Source: Coleofasciculus sp040219735
GTDB lineage: Bacteria > Cyanobacteriota > Cyanobacteriia > Cyanobacteriales > Coleofasciculaceae
Direction: 5' to 3' (one strand)
Length of the DNA: 64,000 nucleotides
Assembly (NCBI GenBank): GCA_040219735.1
Contig: JAVJRX010000045.1
Positions 10,001-16,531 of the stretch are shown here, piece by piece. Both the position numbers and the translations under genes were made by a program. Each line of letters opens with the position of its first letter. Position 1 is the first letter of the stretch. The notes beneath the pieces are model-generated. The model had not been told where the DNA came from and searched no databases. It was given only the letters and a program-made list of their open reading frames with translations.

Positions 10001-10505
10001 TCGCTTGGGGCGCCTGGAATTCCCCCTCAAGCCGATTAGTTTAGATTCCATTGTGACAGAAGTACTCTTTCAACTCCAAGAAACTATCAAAAACACATAC
10101 GCCCAAATTAACGTAGCCCAGAAAGGGGTAATACCTTTGCCCGAAGTTTGGGGTCATCGTGGTACACTCATCCAAGTTGTATCAAATTTGATTGTCAATG
10201 GGATCAAGTTTGTCCCAGAGACGGTGCAGCCTCAGATACAGGTGTGGGCAGAGGAACGACAAGATGTAAATGGTTGTACGTGGATACGACTCAATTTCGA
10301 GGATAATGGAATTGGCATTGAGCCAGAATACCAAGAAAAGATTTTCCTGGTATTTGAACGCCTCCACGGTCGTGAAACTTATCCTGGTAGTGGTATTGGT
10401 TTAGCCCTTGTCCGTAAAGGCATGGAACGTCTAAGAGGACGTTCGGGAGTTGAATCATCACCCCATCAGGGAAGCCGATTTTGGATCGAGGCGCAAACCG
10501 TGTAG
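7098..10505 (+). CDS. hybrid sensor histidine kinase REC-GAF-LOV(PAS)-PAS-PAS-GAF-HisKA-HATPase
   Basis: This is an 1135-residue cytoplasmic sensor kinase with no membrane segment. Approximate domains are: receiver 5-120 (Asp in IADYELP), GAF 160-335, PAS 345-462, PAS 468-588, PAS 592-712, GAF 720-890, HisKA with His915 in VSHDLRAPL, and HATPase 1010-1133. The first PAS has the LOV signature GCNCRFLH with the adduct-forming Cys at residue 389, and the matching NYRKDGSLFWN and HFLGVQTDVT segments, so flavin-based blue-light sensing is likely. In the cytochrome- and phytochrome-like GAFs I see no bilin-binding Cys. An Rcp1-like response regulator and another kinase follow on the same strand, suggesting one signalling unit. 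Confidence 0.9.
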   Translation: MINTPVHLLLIDEDPDERALIIRQLQREFSALRVAQPTNSKDLNQVLLEDHFDIAIADYELPWTTGIAVLKQVKRLQPACSFIMFTSQDSVELAVVAMKAGLDDYIIKSPSHYPKLVTAVCAALASKLQPQSSLPQTTQPVPISQKLQLIATLQARIAQQTTIVRFSQYALRGINIDSLMNCAVNLLAKTLNVDYTKVLELLPDGKALLLRAGVGWQVGLVGKATVDTGINSQAGYTLVSQKPVIVEDLRTESRFSGPPLLRDHRVVSGMSVIIPGLSSARLEKLKHWDTMSNPENQPFGILGVHSTVYRQFSQDDINFLQAIANILSAAIDRCQQGERLRILESAVNASSNGILISDPYQPDNPIIFVNSGFERLSGYSASETLGCNCRFLHRDDSNQTGLDELRQAIATQRECKITLRNYRKDGSLFWNNLYISPVRNSQGKLTHFLGVQTDVTAQKLVLEKLRQQAQLLDLANDAIMVLDLEGKITYWNQGAQRLYGWSNQEAVGQNAHQLLHTIFPQPLSEIKAQLWHQEYWPGELIQSTRDGTNITVASRWTLQREHQGDPFGILEVNHNITEYKQSEKALRQSEQRFRLAVNHSPDMFVIYDDQRRFIFVNTTALERTGKSLAEYLGHTDEEIWSPEITESYLPTLKHVVETRTPQTIEATITLPNTNPFTTVIKYVPMLNERGEIDQILGFTFDITQRKRLEIQLRQTIDRLQTLQTIDKAILAEQSPSAIAQVALRGLNALLSRRHLSVVVFDWDSQQALLLATDGEVDNPAGTTIALEPFTSKLTQFADGKIHQLPQLEIVPLLQPIVQALLSQNAESFQIILLRSKQELIGTLNLEFSGENVLNEEHKTIVQEVTNQLAIAIAQSRLQQQLRRYTTELEERITERTQKLQAINGELEAFSYTVSHDLRAPLRAMQGFANALVEDCGSQLNSIGLDYAQRIITSAQRLDNMIQDLLEYSRLGRLEFPLKPISLDSIVTEVLFQLQETIKNTYAQINVAQKGVIPLPEVWGHRGTLIQVVSNLIVNGIKFVPETVQPQIQVWAEERQDVNGCTWIRLNFEDNGIGIEPEYQEKIFLVFERLHGRETYPGSGIGLALVRKGMERLRGRSGVESSPHQGSRFWIEAQTV

Positions 10506-10676
10506 GGGCGAAGCATTCGCGCCCGGATTTTTCGGTTTTACGGCTAAACTTCCATCGCGAATGCTTCGCCCATCCAATAGTCACGCATTCGTAGACACAA
10601 AGCATTCGCGCCCATATTTTTCGGTTTTACGGCTAAACTTCCATCGCGAATGCTTCGCCCATCCAAACATCAAACA
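10502..10676. repeat. tandem copies of the GGGCGAAGCATTCGCG inverted repeat
   Basis: The spacer after the LOV kinase consists almost entirely of two successive copies of an inverted repeat. Its arms are GGCGAAGCATTCGCGCCC and CGCGAATGCTTCGCCC, with a nearly identical middle (TTTTTCGGTTTTACGGCTAAAC) in each. The first copy starts directly at the stop codon of the kinase. The same family appears in-frame inside the kinase at 31419-33359 and again near 33438-33510. Confidence 0.8.
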
Positions 10677-10706
10677 TCAGTTTGAGTAAGTTTTATGGAG
10701 CAAATT

Positions 10707-11150
10707 ATGAGTGGTAAACCTTCTGATATCTTACTCGTTGAAGATGATGATAATGATGTTTTCCTAATTCAGCGTGCATTTGGACGCCTCAATCTACCTC
10801 ATTCACTGCAAGTTGTCATGAATGGAGAGGAGGCAATCAATTACCTAGAGGGCAAAGCACCCTATAATGATCTAGAACGTTATCCTATTCCAGCTCTTAT
10901 CTTACTCGATTTAAAACTGCCTCGTAAATCCGGTCTAGAAGTTTTAGCTTGGATTCGACAGCAACCTCAGTTAAAACGTCTATTAGTTGTGGTGTTGACG
11001 GCATCCAGAGAAACCCCAGATATTAATAAAGCTTATGACATCGGAGCCAATTCTTATTTAGTGAAACCTGTAAACTTTCATGATTTTTTAGAAATGATTC
11101 GTACTCTTGATCTGTATTGGTTAATCTTTAACGAAAAACCCCTTGTCTGA
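10707..11150 (+). CDS. Rcp1-like response regulator (single receiver domain)
   Basis: A 147-residue stand-alone CheY-type receiver. Visible residues are the acidic pair in LLVEDDDNDVFL, the phosphoacceptor Asp in LILLDLKLPRKSG, the Thr/Ser in VVVLTAS and the Lys in YLVKPVNF. The RKSGLEVLAWI...LKRLLVVVLTAS pattern is typical of Rcp1-type partners of phytochrome and other light-sensor kinases in cyanobacteria. The ATG at 10707 is preferred because GGAG sits 4-8 bases before it, while the ATG at 10695 would contain that site. Located between two kinases, it probably accepts phosphate from one or both. Confidence 0.85.
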   Translation: MSGKPSDILLVEDDDNDVFLIQRAFGRLNLPHSLQVVMNGEEAINYLEGKAPYNDLERYPIPALILLDLKLPRKSGLEVLAWIRQQPQLKRLLVVVLTASRETPDINKAYDIGANSYLVKPVNFHDFLEMIRTLDLYWLIFNEKPLV

Positions 11151-11210
11151 CTTAGAAATTATAAATTTTGACTTTCTATTCCCTGTTCTATGTTCCCTGA
11201 CGAATGACAA

Positions 11211-12737
11211 ATGAGAAATGACAATCCAGTAAGAATTCTGTTAATTGACGACAACCCCGACGATCGCATGCTAGCGCTACGCAAGCTAGAGCAGGAGTTT
11301 GACCAATTACAGCCTAAAGAGATTACCGATATCAGCGAAGTAGAACAGGCATTAGCCGAGGGACAATTTGATCTCGTCGTCACTGATTATAGCTTGCGTT
11401 GGAGCAATGGCTTAAACGTACTGCACAAAGTCAAGGAACGGTATCCAGATTGTCCTGTGGTGATGTTTACCGGCACAGGAAACGAAGAAGTTGCTGTCGA
11501 GGCGATGAAATCAGGACTTGACGATTATATTATTAAATCGCCTCAGCATTATACTCGTCTCGCCGCCGCCGTAAGAGCAGCATTGGAGCGAGCAAAGCAA
11601 CGTCAAGCCTTCAAAGAGGTGCAACAGCGATATCAACAACTCTTTGAAAGCGTACCCATCGGACTTTATCGGATGACACCAACAGGAGAAATTATTGAAG
11701 CCAACCCAGCCCTGTTGCAACTGTTGGGATATCCCAGTCTAAAAGCCTTGCTTGACACAAATATCTCCAAGCACCTAGTTAATCCTCAAGTCAACCACTT
11801 ATGGCAAAATCAGATGGACTCTGAAGGAGTGGTGCGAAACTTGGAAATGCCGATGTTTCGGTGTGATAATACCATGATTTGGGTACGCTACAATGCTCGT
11901 GCTATCTGCAATGATCAGGGTGAAATTATGTACTATGAGGGTGCGATTGAAGATGTCACCCAGCGCAAACAAGCGGAAGAAGAACGGACTGTATTGCTCA
12001 AGAGTGAACAAGCCGCCCGCGCTGAAGCTGAAACCGCGAATCGCCTGAAAGATGAATTTTTAGCCACCCTATCCCATGAACTGAGAACACCCCTGAACGC
12101 GATGCTGGGGTGGGCGGGACTTTTGCGGAGAAGACAACTGAGTCCCGACAAAGTAGAGCGTGCGTTAGAAGTGATTGAACGCAATGCTAAGTCTCAAGCC
12201 CAGCTTATTGATGACTTGCTGGATGTGTCGCGGATTATTCGGGGTAAGTTGCGCTTAAATATAATCCCCGTTGACTTACACCAAGTTATCAACGCAGCAA
12301 TTGATACCTTACAACCCGCAGCCGACGCTAAAAGTATTCGGATTGATTCATTTTTAGCACCGAGTCGGAGGGCGATCAAGGGGGATAGCGATCGCTTACA
12401 GCAAATTGTATGGAATCTTTTGTCTAATGCGATTAAATTTACCCCAACTCACGGACAAGTCAAGATTTATTTGGAATGGTTGGAAAATGCGGTACGCATT
12501 CGGATACAAGACACGGGTCAAGGGGTATCCATTGACATTGCGCCTTACATTTTTGACCGCTTTCGCCAAGCTGAAGGCTCAACAACTCGTTCCCATGGCG
12601 GACTAGGATTAGGACTCGCTATTGTACGTCACCTCGTTGAACTCCATGGGGGAACCGTGTGGTGCGAAAGTGCTGGAGAGGGAAAGGGAGCCACTTTTAC
12701 CGTGGAGCTACCCCTCAAACCTCAAGCAGGCGCTTAG
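11211..12737 (+). CDS. hybrid histidine kinase REC-PAS-HisKA-HATPase
   Basis: This is a 508-residue soluble kinase. An N-terminal receiver (about 5-125, Asp in VVTDYSLRW) is followed by a PAS domain (about 141-260), a coiled linker, a HisKA dimerisation domain with His289 in LSHELRTPL, and a complete HATPase with N, G1 (DTGQGVS) and G2 (GGLGLGLAIV) boxes. Its receiver shares the unusual GLDDYIIKSPxHY stretch with the receiver of the LOV kinase at 7098, so the two are related. With the Rcp1-like regulator between them the three genes probably form one phosphotransfer module. The signal sensed by the PAS domain is unknown. Confidence 0.88.
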   Translation: MRNDNPVRILLIDDNPDDRMLALRKLEQEFDQLQPKEITDISEVEQALAEGQFDLVVTDYSLRWSNGLNVLHKVKERYPDCPVVMFTGTGNEEVAVEAMKSGLDDYIIKSPQHYTRLAAAVRAALERAKQRQAFKEVQQRYQQLFESVPIGLYRMTPTGEIIEANPALLQLLGYPSLKALLDTNISKHLVNPQVNHLWQNQMDSEGVVRNLEMPMFRCDNTMIWVRYNARAICNDQGEIMYYEGAIEDVTQRKQAEEERTVLLKSEQAARAEAETANRLKDEFLATLSHELRTPLNAMLGWAGLLRRRQLSPDKVERALEVIERNAKSQAQLIDDLLDVSRIIRGKLRLNIIPVDLHQVINAAIDTLQPAADAKSIRIDSFLAPSRRAIKGDSDRLQQIVWNLLSNAIKFTPTHGQVKIYLEWLENAVRIRIQDTGQGVSIDIAPYIFDRFRQAEGSTTRSHGGLGLGLAIVRHLVELHGGTVWCESAGEGKGATFTVELPLKPQAGA

Positions 12738-12785
12738 GGTGCACTTGACATCCTCACCTTCCGATAAGAAATTCGTAACAATTCC

Positions 12786-13757
12786 TTAATTCGTTTTTGA
12801 TTGATAGATTTGGCTATACTTCTCAACAACTGAAGCAATGGCTTTGACTCGTCGCATTTGGTCTTTGTAAACACATTCCCATTCCGTGATGGGGAGGTTT
12901 TCTCTAGCACAGATACCTAAGAGTCCTGTGGCTTTATTGGAACCCGTTTCTAAATCTAACTCGTTATTGACATTAAGATAAAATGATGCTGTTCTTGCCC
13001 AAGCCAGAGCATCACTTCCCCTTAACCCACCCTTTTTGGCGATGGCGAGGGCGTGGGGAAAGTGACGAGAATGGATGGGCATCGCTTGATTGTATAAATC
13101 AGCTACATTGAGTAAAGCCTCTAAATCCCGTTCGGGGTCGATACCAGCCGCATTCAAATCGACTAGATGAGTGGGTAGTCGCGATCGCGATCGCTCTAAA
13201 CACAGTTGTTCGGCTAAGGCAATATTGCCCTTACTGCGTCCTTGATCACTACACGGTCCATAGTTGGTGACTACATCTCCCCAGGATAAGTTACCCGGAT
13301 CAGTATGTCCAAAGTAGAAAGAAGTTTGCTGGACGTAGAGATTGCCCTTTTCAGTAAACAGGCGATAATTCCCCTCAGCTACCCCAATAGCCACCATACC
13401 TAGAGAGGTTGGTGTGGAAAACAGAGGCTGATAGGTGCTGAGGCTTTGCTTGAGATCAAACGGGCGCGAGAGAACCGCAACAGACTTCTGGGATACCTCA
13501 GAGGCGGAAGTAGAATTGGGTAAGGTTAGCAAGGGTAACGGTTGCGGGGGTAGCGTTACAGCTTGAGTCTTAAGAGGCGCGATCGCAGCTATTGAGTTGG
13601 GGTGACGATTGTTTGGCTGCGAGAGGAAAGTTCGCCCTAATATACCAAAGAATAAAGTAGATCCGGCAGCGGTTCCTACTAATCCTAGCCCTGCGACGCG
13701 AGATAACCAGACCCAATCAAACATGAATGAGGGATGAATAACTGTTCGACTCCACAT
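12786..13757 (-). CDS. conserved hypothetical membrane-anchored protein
   Basis: This is a 323-residue protein that I do not recognise. Residues about 15-45 contain one hydrophobic segment (VAGLGLVGTAAGSTLFFGIL), followed by a Pro/Ser/Thr-rich linker to about residue 110. A globular domain then begins LGMVAIGVAEGNYRLF and contains three or four Cys residues, so it is probably single-pass with an extracytoplasmic domain. That domain mentions GHTDPGNLSWGDV and a long helical-looking C-terminus. A second in-frame ATG at 13724 (MFDWVW) could be the true start, and no clear ribosome site separates the two. It is convergent with the kinase at 11211 and divergent from ado. Confidence 0.6.
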   Translation of the reverse strand: MWSRTVIHPSFMFDWVWLSRVAGLGLVGTAAGSTLFFGILGRTFLSQPNNRHPNSIAAIAPLKTQAVTLPPQPLPLLTLPNSTSASEVSQKSVAVLSRPFDLKQSLSTYQPLFSTPTSLGMVAIGVAEGNYRLFTEKGNLYVQQTSFYFGHTDPGNLSWGDVVTNYGPCSDQGRSKGNIALAEQLCLERSRSRLPTHLVDLNAAGIDPERDLEALLNVADLYNQAMPIHSRHFPHALAIAKKGGLRGSDALAWARTASFYLNVNNELDLETGSNKATGLLGICARENLPITEWECVYKDQMRRVKAIASVVEKYSQIYQSKTN

Positions 13758-14174
13758 TCTAGCGTTTCCGCATTCCCGGATGGGGAAGATGGGGGTGGGC
13801 GCGAGTCACATCTGTATGAGTTGAAAAGTGATAGCAGTGAAAAGAGTCCCTACACACTTACACGCCATGCCCTAGAATGTCGTGAAGGGTCAAAACTTTT
13901 TCCCTGTTCCCTGTTCCCTGACGAATGACCCATGACCCAGGACAAAATCTGTAGCCATTTAGACATTTATCTTTGTTTAATCCTATGCTTTTAATCAGTG
14001 AATACCGATGATGGAGGGGAGAATTTTCTGTCTAAGGCACTATTCCTCAATACCTCTCACCATATATCATTGATGGGTTAAGTTTTATATAGCGGCTTTG
14101 AGCCAATTGCCTAGAATTGGGTTCAAAGCGTTTTTGAAACACCTCTACTCATGCAAACAGGAGAAAATCTACTG
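13758..14174. promoter_or_regulatory. ado upstream region with a leader hairpin
   Basis: About 400 bases separate the divergent hypothetical gene from ado. It contains a short GACCCAT-type tandem stretch near 13924. At 14095-14129 an imperfect inverted repeat pairs GCTTTGA and CCAATT with AATTGG and TCAAAGC around a 6-base loop, followed directly by GTTTTTG. Lying 45-80 bases before the ado start, this has the shape of an intrinsic terminator or attenuator. No coding sequence is seen. Confidence 0.5.
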
Positions 14175-14870
14175 ATGCAGCAGCTTACAGTCACTCAAGA
14201 GCTAGATTTCAATAGTGAAACATACAAGGACGCCTATAGCCGCATCAACGCGATCGTGATCGAAGGGGAACAAGAAGCTCAAGAGAATTACATCCAACTG
14301 GCTGAACTGCTACCCGACCAAAAGGATGAGCTAACCAGTCTAGCTAAGATGGAAAACCGCCATAAGAAGGGGTTTCAAGCCTGTGGTCGCAACTTGAGTG
14401 TCACACCGGACATGGAATTTGCCAAGGAGTATTTCAGCCAATTACACCAAAACTTCCAAACCGCCGCCGCCTCAGGTAATATCGTCACCTGCTTGCTGAT
14501 TCAATCGCTGATTATTGAATGCTTCGCGATCGCCGCCTATAACATTTACATTCCCGTCGCTGATCCCTTTGCCCGAAAAATCACCGAAGGTGTGGTGAAA
14601 GACGAGTACACCCACCTCAATTTTGGCGAAGAGTGGCTCAAACAGAACTTTGAAGCCTCAAAAACCGAACTCGAACAAGCCAATAAGCAAAACCTGCCCC
14701 TGGTTTGGCGTATGCTTAACCAAGTTGAGAACGATGCTCATATCCTGGGAATGGAAAAAGATGCTCTGGTCGAAGACTTCATGATCGCCTACGGTGAAGC
14801 CCTAAGCAATATCGGCTTTACCACCCGTGACATCATGCGGATGTCTGCCTACGGATTGACAGCCGTCTAG
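14175..14870 (+). CDS. ado: aldehyde-deformylating oxygenase (alkane synthase)
   Basis: This is a 231-residue ferritin-like diiron enzyme that converts fatty aldehydes to alkanes or alkenes plus formate, using O2 and reductant. All iron ligands are visible: Glu in INAIVIEGEQEA, ExxH in MENRHKKG, Glu in SLIIECFAIA and ExxH in KDEYTHLNFG. The ATG giving MQQLTVTQ was chosen since AGGAG lies about 12 bases upstream and the length then matches the family. The ATG at 14151 would add eight residues. Its partner aar, which supplies the aldehyde, is usually directly adjacent. Here a TnpB element lies between them. Confidence 0.95.
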   Translation: MQQLTVTQELDFNSETYKDAYSRINAIVIEGEQEAQENYIQLAELLPDQKDELTSLAKMENRHKKGFQACGRNLSVTPDMEFAKEYFSQLHQNFQTAAASGNIVTCLLIQSLIIECFAIAAYNIYIPVADPFARKITEGVVKDEYTHLNFGEEWLKQNFEASKTELEQANKQNLPLVWRMLNQVENDAHILGMEKDALVEDFMIAYGEALSNIGFTTRDIMRMSAYGLTAV

Positions 14871-14894
14871 CTCAACCTAGATGTAATCGTCGAA

Positions 14895-14920
14895 TGTAGA
14901 GACGTAGCTACGTCTCTACA
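14895..14920. repeat. 26-bp perfect palindrome
   Basis: TGTAGAGACGTAG followed by its exact complement, 25 bases after the ado stop. It belongs to a family of AGACG...CGTCT palindromes also seen at about 6951, 29414-29433 and 39964-39983. It could form a stem at the 3' end of the ado transcript. No T-run follows. Confidence 0.75.
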
Positions 14921-14999
14921 CCCTCCCCTGCACCTTTGCTCCCTCATCGTTCCCCATCTCCCCTATCTTCCTGATAATATTTTTAACTTGTGAGGGGGT

Positions 15000-15066
15000 T
15001 TGGGGGAGCTATAAGTCCCACGCTGTAATCTTTGATGAGCGCGGTGGGATGCCTTCACTCCCCCAA
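15000..15066. ncRNA. strong hairpin structure between ado and tnpB
   Basis: TTGGGGGAG at 15000-15008 pairs perfectly with CTCCCCCAA at 15058-15066. Inside, CCCAC at 15018-15022 pairs with GTGGG at 15044-15048, giving a two-level stem. It lies 70 bases before tnpB. It may be the left-end structure of the TnpB element or the remnant of another element's right end. Assignment is uncertain. Confidence 0.4.
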
Positions 15067-15099
15067 TCAATCAAATGCAGTCAGAATCCACTTCTACTA

Positions 15100-16455
15100 T
15101 AATTTTGCATTTACGGTAGACTAAACTAGAATCGATATATGTTGAATCTCAACTACACCTACAGAATTTATCCTGACGCTAAACAAGTCGAATTTCTAGA
15201 CGAGTGGCTCGAAACTTGTCGAGGTGTTTATAATTATGCACTTAGGGAGCTAAAGGATTGGATTGCTTCAAGGAAATGTCCAATAGATAGGTGTAGCCTA
15301 GAGTCAGAATACATAATGAGGGCTGATTATCCTTTTCCTGGATACCAGCAGCAACAAAACAATTTACCCAAGGCAAAAAAGAATTTCACCAAGCTGAAAG
15401 CAGTACCTTCTCAGGTATTACAAACAACCATTAGACGGTTACATGATGCTTGGGACTTTTTCCGGAATCGAGGTTATGGATTTCCAAGATTCAAAAAGTA
15501 TGGACAGATAAAGTCGATACTTTTTCCTCAATTCAAGGTGAACCCGATAACCGGATGGCAGATTAAATTACCTAAGCTGGGAAAAGTCCAAATCAACCTG
15601 CATCGTCCGCTCCCTGATAGCGCAAGCGGTAGCGACGTAGGAGCGTCTGGCTTTGTCATTAAGCAGGTTTGGGTAATTAAAAAAGCGGTAGGTTGGTTCG
15701 CACTCATAAGCATTCAATCTGACATTTTTATTCCTGATGCCGTACCACATGGTCACTTCATTGGGGTAGACGTTGGATTGAATAGTTATTTAGCAACCAG
15801 TGATGGTTTCGTCGAACCGGGACGTAAATTCTTCAAGGATATGCACCGTAGGCTCTTAGTGCTACAACGCAGGTTATCCAAAAAAGAGAAGCGTTCCAAG
15901 AACTATGAAAAAGCCAGACGCAAAGTAGAGCGGTTGCACAATCATATTGCATTCAAGCGAAAAGACTATCAGTACAAATTGGCTCACAAGCTGTGTGACA
16001 TGGCGGAAACCATTTTTCTAGAGGATATCGATTTCCGAACTATGGCAAAAGGGTTTCTAGGTAAACATACAGTTGATGCGGGGTTTGGTCAATTTAGAGA
16101 TATTCTTTATTACGTTGGGAAGCAACGCGGTGTTTACGTCGCTGAAGTTGACCATAAAGGAACATCTCAGACTTGTCCAAATTGTCGCATTGAAGTCAGG
16201 AAAGAACTATCTGATAGGTGGCATAGCTGCCCAGAATGTAAATACCATCTCGATAGAGATATAGCCTCAGCGCAGGAAATCTGTAACCGAGGCTATGAGC
16301 AACTGAGTACCCAGGGACTCTGGGGGAAAGAAATTGGCTGTCAAGTCGGGCTGTCGGGGGCGTTGTCCCTAGATAAGTGGCGCAGGGCAGCAATGTCTAA
16401 CAGCGATGTTGGAAGCCTACACCATAATCTCTGATTTGGTGTAGGAGGATGTCAC
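15100..16455 (+). mobile_element. IS200/IS605-type element encoding only TnpB
   Basis: The unit contains tnpB but no tnpA (Y1 transposase), as in IS1341-like elements. The right end is inferred at about 16455, after a 9-bp hairpin (16416-16445) and the tail AGGATGTCAC. This resembles the tail GAGGAGTGTCAA at the end of the other element near 21966. The left boundary is unclear, somewhere between 14921 and 15130. Without TnpA it would need a transposase from elsewhere to move. It separates ado from aar. Confidence 0.65.
15139..16434 (+). CDS. tnpB: TnpB, RNA-guided DNA endonuclease of IS200/IS605 elements
   Basis: This is a 431-residue OrfB/TnpB protein. TnpB proteins are omega-RNA-guided RuvC nucleases that promote retention of their element. 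The three RuvC acids are present: Asp211 in GVDVGLNS, Glu295 in FLEDIDF and Asp374 in LDRDIASAQE. So are the four zinc-finger Cys (346, 349, 364, 367), so it looks catalytically intact. The N-terminal helix-turn-helix-like TYRIYPDAKQVEFLDEWL is also typical. About residues 158-168 (SASGSDVGASG) look like a small repeat-derived insertion. The C-terminal tail is encoded by the region expected to double as omega-RNA scaffold. No tnpA lies next to it. Confidence 0.9.
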   Translation: MLNLNYTYRIYPDAKQVEFLDEWLETCRGVYNYALRELKDWIASRKCPIDRCSLESEYIMRADYPFPGYQQQQNNLPKAKKNFTKLKAVPSQVLQTTIRRLHDAWDFFRNRGYGFPRFKKYGQIKSILFPQFKVNPITGWQIKLPKLGKVQINLHRPLPDSASGSDVGASGFVIKQVWVIKKAVGWFALISIQSDIFIPDAVPHGHFIGVDVGLNSYLATSDGFVEPGRKFFKDMHRRLLVLQRRLSKKEKRSKNYEKARRKVERLHNHIAFKRKDYQYKLAHKLCDMAETIFLEDIDFRTMAKGFLGKHTVDAGFGQFRDILYYVGKQRGVYVAEVDHKGTSQTCPNCRIEVRKELSDRWHSCPECKYHLDRDIASAQEICNRGYEQLSTQGLWGKEIGCQVGLSGALSLDKWRRAAMSNSDVGSLHHNL

Positions 16456-16475
16456 ATATCCTTAACAATTTCTTA
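16300..16475 (+). ncRNA. candidate TnpB omega-RNA with guide
   Basis: TnpB omega-RNAs normally overlap the 3' end of tnpB and run through the element's right end into flanking DNA, which acts as guide. Here CCTACACCA at 16416-16424 pairs with TGGTGTAGG at 16437-16445 around the tnpB stop codon. The right-end tail reaches about 16455, so the guide would be roughly 16456-16475. The 5' limit is a guess. This is inferred from the family layout and not from a covariance model. Confidence 0.4.
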
Positions 16476-16531
16476 CCCTTACTCCAATTTTCCATTTCCC
16501 CCTAATTAACAGCCTTACCAGCGAGCAGTAA

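Noticed and set aside
15139..16434. TnpB as a Cas12-type CRISPR effector
   Set aside because: The size (431 residues), the OrfB layout and the absence of a repeat array or adaptation genes point to a transposon TnpB.
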